DNA of 35,777 bases, taken from the NCBI GenBank assembly GCA_016283195.1, contig JAEEML010000021.1, positions 1-35,777 of the forward strand, in the 5' to 3' direction. Under the pieces are notes generated by a model that was not told the origin of the DNA, made no database searches, and worked only from the letters and a program-made list of their open reading frames with translations. The position numbers and the translations under genes were made by a program. Source of the DNA: Deltaproteobacteria bacterium. Its GTDB lineage: Bacteria > JAEEML01. This document shows positions 30,832-35,777 of the stretch, piece after piece. How positions within the stretch are numbered: position 1 is the first letter of the stretch; every line of letters starts with the position of its first letter.

Positions 30832-32172
30832 ATGAATTCTTATGCAGCTCGTGTTCTCGATGATCTCAAAGCGCGTAATGGTTGGGAAAGTGAATTTTTG
30901 CAAGCCGTAGCCGAGGTTTTTGAATCACTTTCCGAAGTTCTGGACAGTGATTCCAGCTATGAAGAAGCCGGTATTTTGGAGCGCATTGTTGAGCCGGAGC
31001 GGGTGATAGAATTTAGAGTACCCTGGCGGGATGACCAAAATAAGCCGCGCGTCAATCGCGGCTACCGCGTGCAATTTAATAGTGCTATCGGTCCCTATAA
31101 AGGCGGCCTGCGTTTTGCACCAAATGTTACTCTTAGCACCATGAAATTCCTGGGTTTTGAGCAGATTTTCAAAAACAGCCTCACCGGCCTGCCCATGGGT
31201 GGCGGCAAAGGCGGTGCCGATTTTGACCCCACCGGCAAGAGCCAATATGAAGTGGAGCGTTTTTGTCAGAGCTTTATGACCGAGCTCTGTCGCCACATTG
31301 GCGCTGATACCGATGTTCCGGCCGGTGATTTGGGCGTGGGCGCCCGCGAAATTGGCTATATGTTTGGCCAATATAAACGTTGCCGCAATATTTTTGAGGG
31401 TGTGCTTACCGGTAAAGGCCAGACCTGGGGCGGCTCCATCATGCGGCCTGAAGCTACCGGCTTTGGCGTTATTTATTTTGTGCGCGAGATGTTAAAGCAC
31501 ATCGGCCAGGATATCGAAGGCAAGCGCATTGCCATCTCCGGCTTTGGTAACGTGGCCTGGGGCGTGGTGAAAAAAGCCACCGAACTGGGCGCCAAAGTAG
31601 TGACCCTCTCCGGCCCGGATGGTTACATTTTGGACGAAGACGGCTTTAACGACGAAAAGATCGACTATATGCTCACCATGCGCGCCTCCGGCCGCAATAA
31701 AGTCCAGGATTATGCCGATAAATTCCATGTGCCTTTCTATGCCGGTAAGCGCCCGTGGGAAGTGGCCTGCGATGTGGCTATCCCCGCCGCTTTGCAAAAT
31801 GAGCTCAATGAAGACAACGCCAAAGACCTCATCAAAGGCGGTTGCAAAATGGTTTGCGAAGCGGCCAATATGCCCTGCACGCCGGAAGCTATCAATGCCT
31901 TTATCGCTAATAAAATTGTTTATGCTCCGGGCAAAGCAGCCAATGCCGGCGGCGTGGCTACTTCCGGCCTGGAAATGACCCAAAACAGCATCCGCCTGCG
32001 CTGGACTAAAGAAGAAGTCGATGCCAAACTTTTAGGCATTATGCAAGGTATTCACCATAGCTGCCTGGAAGCCGCCGCCAAATATGGCCACCCGGGTAAT
32101 TACATGGTTGGCGCCAATGTGGCCGGCTTCCTCAAAGTGGCTACAGCCATGAAAGAACAGGGCCACTGCTGA
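30832..32172 (+). CDS. gdhA: NADP-type glutamate dehydrogenase
   Basis: Hexameric enzyme that makes glutamate from 2-oxoglutarate and ammonia. 446 aa, typical for the 50-kDa bacterial class. Substrate and catalytic segments are intact: IGPYKGGLRF (about 86-95), FEQIFKNSLTGLPMGGGKGG with the catalytic Lys (about 107-126), PAGDLGVGAREIGYMFGQ with the conserved Asp, and the Rossmann motif ISGFGNVAWG (about 236-245). Cofactor preference for NADP is inferred from overall similarity to this class, not from a single residue. Start: GGAGG 6 nt before the ATG. Codon choice is strongly biased (C-ending), in line with high expression. It is monocistronic; a 5-bp hairpin CCGCT/AGCGG follows at 32187-32206 without a T-run. 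Confidence 0.96.
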   Translation: MNSYAARVLDDLKARNGWESEFLQAVAEVFESLSEVLDSDSSYEEAGILERIVEPERVIEFRVPWRDDQNKPRVNRGYRVQFNSAIGPYKGGLRFAPNVTLSTMKFLGFEQIFKNSLTGLPMGGGKGGADFDPTGKSQYEVERFCQSFMTELCRHIGADTDVPAGDLGVGAREIGYMFGQYKRCRNIFEGVLTGKGQTWGGSIMRPEATGFGVIYFVREMLKHIGQDIEGKRIAISGFGNVAWGVVKKATELGAKVVTLSGPDGYILDEDGFNDEKIDYMLTMRASGRNKVQDYADKFHVPFYAGKRPWEVACDVAIPAALQNELNEDNAKDLIKGGCKMVCEAANMPCTPEAINAFIANKIVYAPGKAANAGGVATSGLEMTQNSIRLRWTKEEVDAKLLGIMQGIHHSCLEAAAKYGHPGNYMVGANVAGFLKVATAMKEQGHC

Positions 32173-32378
32173 TTAGTCTTTGAACACCGCTCCTAAAAAC
32201 TAGCGGAAATAATTGTATATCACCACCTCCAATTTTTCTCATTACTCTCCCTCACCACCTCCGTTACAGCTGGTTATTTTTTTAGCGTAAGTGGCAAAAA
32301 CAGGCGTTGCTTTAAAATCTAGCCATTGGTTATATTTGTTAGGGCAGGGTAATAAGCCCTGACAGAATGGAGGCAGCC

Positions 32379-34130
32379 ATGAAAAAAGCGGTTAAAAAAG
32401 CAATTTTGGGTCTTGTAACCTCTCTTTGTCTCCAAAGCTTTAATGCTTGTTGTGGGGGCAAACCTGCCGAACCCGAAACTCAGGAGGAAGGTAATGCCAG
32501 TAATAGTAATGTAAACGAAAGCTATCCTGATGTGCGCGTTGAAGAAAATAACCGCGCGATAGTGGATGAAACAAATTGTCTTGCCATTGATTTGGGGAGT
32601 CCTGAGGGCTCCAGCGATTATGATGTGAGCGTAAAGGCCGAAGAGGGCGCTCTTACAATTGATATTAAAGCCGCCGAAGCGCTTTGTTTAAAACTTTCCG
32701 GCACTTTTGACGGCGGGGTGAAGGTTAAAAACAGCAAAAATGTCGATGTCGATCTCATATTTGATAATATTTCTATCACCAGCGAGGCACATGACGGCTT
32801 TTTAAAACTAAATACCGCGGATGATAACAGCGGAGCTCTCTACCTGGTAAAACTGGTGGGCAACTCTTCCATCAGCGGCTCAGCAACTGAGGAAGCCAAA
32901 AAGGTGCTCTCCGCCCAAACGCATCTGAGCTTTACCGGCGACGGCGTACTTAATGTAAATGCTCAATATAAAACCGCTATTGCCTGCGACGATGTATTAA
33001 AAATCTATAGCGGCACCATCAATATCAATGTGGATAGAAAAGCAGCGGCAAAGATTGATGGCTATGCAGAAAAAGGCTTTGGAATAAAGGCACTTAACGG
33101 CTTTGTGCTGGCCGGTGGCGCCGTTAATATAAAGGCCGATGACAATATTACCTCCTATGAAGCGCGCGGCATTAAAGTAGATGGCAGCGACGAAGCGGCC
33201 TATAGTAGCGGCAAAGGTTATATCCGCATTGAGGGCGGCTCGCTCACCATTATTGCCGATGCCAAGGGGCTCACGGCCGGCTGGGATATCGACGAAGACG
33301 CCACTACGGTAGCGACCGATGATGACCCGCGCCCCGATGTCATCATCAGTGGCGGGAAGATTAATATTACCACTTTGGGCACGCCGCGCGAGGATGAGAC
33401 CAACAGCCTGAGCCCGGAAGGCATTGAAGGCAAACGCAATGTCACCATTTCTGGCGGCGAGATTATAGTAAATTCCACCGATGACGGCATAAATGCCGGT
33501 AAAAGAATTGCTATTGAGGGCGGTAAAGTTTTTGTTAAAGCCAGTACCAACGATGGCATGGATGCCAATAGTTCTATAATAATTTCCGGTGGTTTGGTCT
33601 TTACTTTGGGGGCCGGCGCGCCTGAAGCCGGGCTGGATGCCGATAGCAACAGCAATGTGGTTTATAAAGGCGGCACCCTTATAGCTATCGGCGGCGATAA
33701 TAATGTGCCGCAAGGTAGCGGCTCTTTTGTCTCGGCAGCTCTTAATATTACTGAAAGCAGCGGCGGCGCCGGCCCCGGCGGTAATCAGCCCGGTGGCATG
33801 GGCAATTCTGCAGCTCTTGCCGGGCACACCTTGGCGCTTACGGCCAAAGATTCCAGCCAGGTATTAGCAGCCGTAAAAGTACCAGATAATTATGTGGGCG
33901 GCACCAATGTGCTGTTTTTGGCCAGCGGGATAACTGCCGGTTCTTCTTATGTTATTCACGATAACCCGGCTTTCTCTGCCGCTGATTTAAGCTGGTTTAA
34001 TGCGGCTATTTTGGCGGGGAGCGCCACTTTATCAGCGGGGAGCGCGCTCACGGAAGTTACAGCCGGCCAGGCCAGCGGCGGCCAGGGTGGGCCCGGCGGC
34101 CCGGGTGGACCCGGCGGGCAGCCCTTCTGA
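32379..34130 (+). CDS. Lipoprotein with beta-helix carbohydrate-binding-type domain (DUF4353-like)
   Basis: 583 aa. Signal peptide with lipobox F-N-A-C. Residues about 45-470 are parallel beta-helix repeats with the recurring pattern ISGGxxxIxxxxDGIxA (for example VTISGGEIIVNSTDDGINAG and IEGGKVFVKASTNDGMDAN), as in the Cthe_2159 / carbohydrate-binding domain-containing (DUF4353) family, whose founder binds polygalacturonate. A Gly-rich hinge (about 465-480), a beta domain (about 485-565) and a collagen-like tail GGQGGPGGPGGPGGQPF follow. I start it at the ATG at 32379 because GGAGG lies 5 nt before it and the lysine-rich signal peptide begins there; the ATG four codons earlier overlaps that ribosome binding site. 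It probably acts at the surface in polysaccharide binding. Monocistronic. Confidence 0.85.
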   Translation: MKKAVKKAILGLVTSLCLQSFNACCGGKPAEPETQEEGNASNSNVNESYPDVRVEENNRAIVDETNCLAIDLGSPEGSSDYDVSVKAEEGALTIDIKAAEALCLKLSGTFDGGVKVKNSKNVDVDLIFDNISITSEAHDGFLKLNTADDNSGALYLVKLVGNSSISGSATEEAKKVLSAQTHLSFTGDGVLNVNAQYKTAIACDDVLKIYSGTININVDRKAAAKIDGYAEKGFGIKALNGFVLAGGAVNIKADDNITSYEARGIKVDGSDEAAYSSGKGYIRIEGGSLTIIADAKGLTAGWDIDEDATTVATDDDPRPDVIISGGKINITTLGTPREDETNSLSPEGIEGKRNVTISGGEIIVNSTDDGINAGKRIAIEGGKVFVKASTNDGMDANSSIIISGGLVFTLGAGAPEAGLDADSNSNVVYKGGTLIAIGGDNNVPQGSGSFVSAALNITESSGGAGPGGNQPGGMGNSAALAGHTLALTAKDSSQVLAAVKVPDNYVGGTNVLFLASGITAGSSYVIHDNPAFSAADLSWFNAAILAGSATLSAGSALTEVTAGQASGGQGGPGGPGGPGGQPF

Positions 34131-34298
34131 TTGTAAACCGTGCCGGCTTTGGGGCCAGAACAGGCAATTATTATTCATTAGCCCGATTATCTCCTGGTGG
34201 CTTTTTTGTAAGTTATAAAATGGCTTCTAGCCGGTTGAGAGGGAGGTGGCAAGTGAAAAACAGAGTAAAATATGGTAGTTAGTGCCCCGCGCCAAACT

Positions 34299-35291
34299 TT
34301 AAGCCTTATATAATTCTCCCATAGCGCTAATTTCCTCTTTAATTTCCCTGATGAGTTCCGGCGGCGCTAGAACACGCACTGTTTTCCCTTGGCCCAAAAC
34401 CCAGCGCTTTATTTCCGGGAGCTGGGTGGTTTTAAAGTGCACATCCACCGAACCATCAGCGTTGCGCGTGATTTGCTGGGTGGAATTCCACACCAATTCT
34501 TTGGCAAAAGCGGCGAGTTCCGGGATAACGCGCAAGGTGATTTCATAAGGCACGCGCTGCGAGGCCCAAACGCCGATTTCCGGGTCGATATAATCGCGGA
34601 AATTAAAGCTTTTTGGCACGCTAAAGTGGCGATTTTCCAGCTTTGTTTCGCGCATTCGGCTAAAAGTGAAGAGGCGCACATCATCTTTTAATGTATCGTA
34701 ACCGATGACATACCAGCGGCTTTTTTGGCACACCACATGGTAGGGGCGGATGGTGCGCTCTTTGTAATCCGGCTGCTCCATGGGGCGGTACAAAAAGGTG
34801 ATTTCCCGCTTTTCGCTGAGAGCGGTAAAGATATCTCTAAAAACAGCGGAATCAATAGGTGGCAGCGCTTCGGGGATAAAAGTAAGATTATTGAGCGGAT
34901 CCTCCTCCAGGATGGTCACTTTTTCGCTCAGGCTGGCCACAATTTTTCTGATAACGGCTCTAAGCTCGCCCTCGAGAGGTGTATTGCTGTAAGCCATGAG
35001 CAGTTTTTTGAGCAGCATGACACTGAAAAGCTCGTTTTTATCGAGGCTTATGTCTTTAATATAAAATGATTTTTCGGTGTAATAATAGCCGCTTTTGCTT
35101 CTGTCGAAGGCAATGGGAGCGTTGTAAAAGAGCTTTAGTTCCTCAATATCGCGGCTGATGGTGCGCACGCTGACTTCCAGCTTTTGGGCTAGAAAAGAGC
35201 TATTGGGGTAAGTATTTTTTCTCAGCTCGCTGTCGATGGCTTTTAAGCGGCGCAGAACCACTTTTTCCTGGGCCTTTTGCTGGCTTTTCAT
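34299..35291 (-). CDS. WYL-domain transcriptional regulator
   Basis: Cytoplasmic regulator of 330 aa. An N-terminal winged helix-turn-helix (about 8-62) has FLAQKLEVSVRTISRDIEEL as recognition helix. A WYL domain (about 135-235) has the ligand-contacting pattern in ITFLYR, TIRPYHVVCQKSRWYVIGYD and RLFTFSRM; the namesake W-Y-L reads W-Y-V here. A WCX-like C-terminal domain follows. WYL proteins sense nucleic acids or nucleotides in DNA-damage and defence settings. Start: GAGGA 6 nt before the ATG at 35291; a longer frame to 35312 lacks a ribosome binding site. Its target is not obvious: neighbours are the beta-helix lipoprotein and an unknown partial gene, each separated by more than 140 bp. 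Confidence 0.88.
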   Translation of the reverse strand: MKSQQKAQEKVVLRRLKAIDSELRKNTYPNSSFLAQKLEVSVRTISRDIEELKLFYNAPIAFDRSKSGYYYTEKSFYIKDISLDKNELFSVMLLKKLLMAYSNTPLEGELRAVIRKIVASLSEKVTILEEDPLNNLTFIPEALPPIDSAVFRDIFTALSEKREITFLYRPMEQPDYKERTIRPYHVVCQKSRWYVIGYDTLKDDVRLFTFSRMRETKLENRHFSVPKSFNFRDYIDPEIGVWASQRVPYEITLRVIPELAAFAKELVWNSTQQITRNADGSVDVHFKTTQLPEIKRWVLGQGKTVRVLAPPELIREIKEEISAMGELYKA

Positions 35292-35440
35292 AAAAATCCT
35301 CACTACTGCCAAAGTGTTTCATCTAAACCGAGTTATCTTTTACCAAAAAGGCGGCTCGGGTGCAATATGGTAAGAGGGAGAGGTGTGGGGGGCACTCTTG
35401 TCAAATACCTATGTTTTTGAGAGTGACTATTTGTATGTTT

Positions 35441-35777
35441 TTAGCGCATTTGGCGGATCTTATTAGCGGCTTTGACCGTACATTTATTTATCAGCTCAAT
35501 AAAATGATCGGTCTTATCATTGCCTTTTATGTCGTAGTACTTATTCTTTTGGGGATTATTATTATAAGTTCCCCAAAAACAGATATTTTTGCATTCTTTA
35601 TCGGCAATTTTATATGAGATACAACTATTTAACTGAATATCAGCTTGTTCGTCCTCAATGGCTTTAATAAGAGTCAGGCGCGTGCCGATGCGCTTCATAT
35701 AGGGTGAATCTTCGGCCTGATCCTGGGGATTATTCCGCAAATGGCTAAAAACCTTTTCCAGCCAGGCTTCAGTGGCC
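35441..35777 (-). CDS. C-terminal part of an unknown protein (open at the right edge)
   Basis: The frame is open from the window edge to the TAG/TGA-type stop at 35441, about 111 codons. The upstream part (35777 to about 35620) reads like a real soluble helical protein (EAWLEKVFSHLRNNPQDQ, then MKRIGTRLTLIKAIEDEQ). The last 60 residues are rich in Asn, Lys, Cys and Tyr and less convincing, so the true end may have been altered by a shift or insertion. The AT content rises in this last part. I do not recognise a family. A rightward frame over the same DNA with one hydrophobic stretch has no ribosome binding site and was set aside. Confidence 0.45.
   Translation of the reverse strand, partial: ATEAWLEKVFSHLRNNPQDQAEDSPYMKRIGTRLTLIKAIEDEQADIQLNSCISYKIADKECKNICFWGTYNNNPQKNKYYDIKGNDKTDHFIELINKCTVKAANKIRQMR

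Noticed and set aside
34160-34210. Terminator AGCC...GGCTTTTTT after the beta-helix gene
   Set aside because: Only four base pairs with a 15-nt loop; the T-run alone is not enough.
35360-35617. 85-codon plus-strand frame with one hydrophobic segment
   Set aside because: No ribosome binding site and it lies opposite a frame that stays open to the window edge; kept only as an alternative.

Overview
The window reads as chromosome of a Gram-negative bacterium of medium GC. Outer-membrane genes dominate: several lipoproteins with lipoboxes, beta-barrel proteins, a thrombospondin-type-3/OmpA protein and an RND exporter. A PilZ protein of the subfamily common in myxobacteria, the TSP3-OmpA architecture and an EGF-repeat protein ending in a FISUMP-type domain point towards Myxococcota/Deltaproteobacteria-like or neighbouring phyla. 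I cannot place it more closely. No tRNA, rRNA, CRISPR array or intact insertion sequence was seen.

Layout. 1-950: N-terminus of a lipoprotein (-), a convincing but orphan sigma70 promoter (+), a broken winged-helix gene among tandem inverted repeats, and a small unknown gene. 1142-5678: HAE3/MMPL exporter and bioB as a pair, facing a small secreted protein. 5857-10303: a barrel-like lipoprotein, then a large Cys-rich EGF-repeat/FISUMP lipoprotein. 10317-11950: an AT-richer accessory patch with two unknown genes and two decayed copies of other sequences. 12124-13890: rtcB preceded by a long structured leader or small RNA, an intrinsic terminator, a full-consensus sigma54 promoter and an upstream dyad. 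13888-17068: operon of GH13 enzyme, HprK-like kinase and SPASM radical SAM enzyme. 17222-20652: PilZ, 7TM-HD phosphodiesterase (PgpH/YqfF type) and ybeY. 20662-26856 (all -): a barrel protein, ssb, methyltransferase-TPR fusion, lipA, and an OmpA-type gene cut in two by an in-frame TAGTAG. 27037-35777: mgtE, a 5'-nucleotidase lipoprotein, a 0.6-kb repeat-rich gap, gdhA, a beta-helix carbohydrate-binding-type lipoprotein, a WYL regulator and the C-terminal part of an unknown gene.

The best candidate for something undescribed is the rtcB locus. A sigma54 promoter drives about 300 nt of hairpin-rich non-coding RNA that ends in a terminator 33 bp before the rtcB start. Known enterobacterial RNA-repair operons also combine sigma54 (with RtcR) and small RNAs with rtcB, but no Ro60/Rsr, RtcA or RtcR gene is visible here. 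The kinase-radical SAM pair is a second candidate (peptide modification without an obvious precursor). The split OmpA gene is a third.
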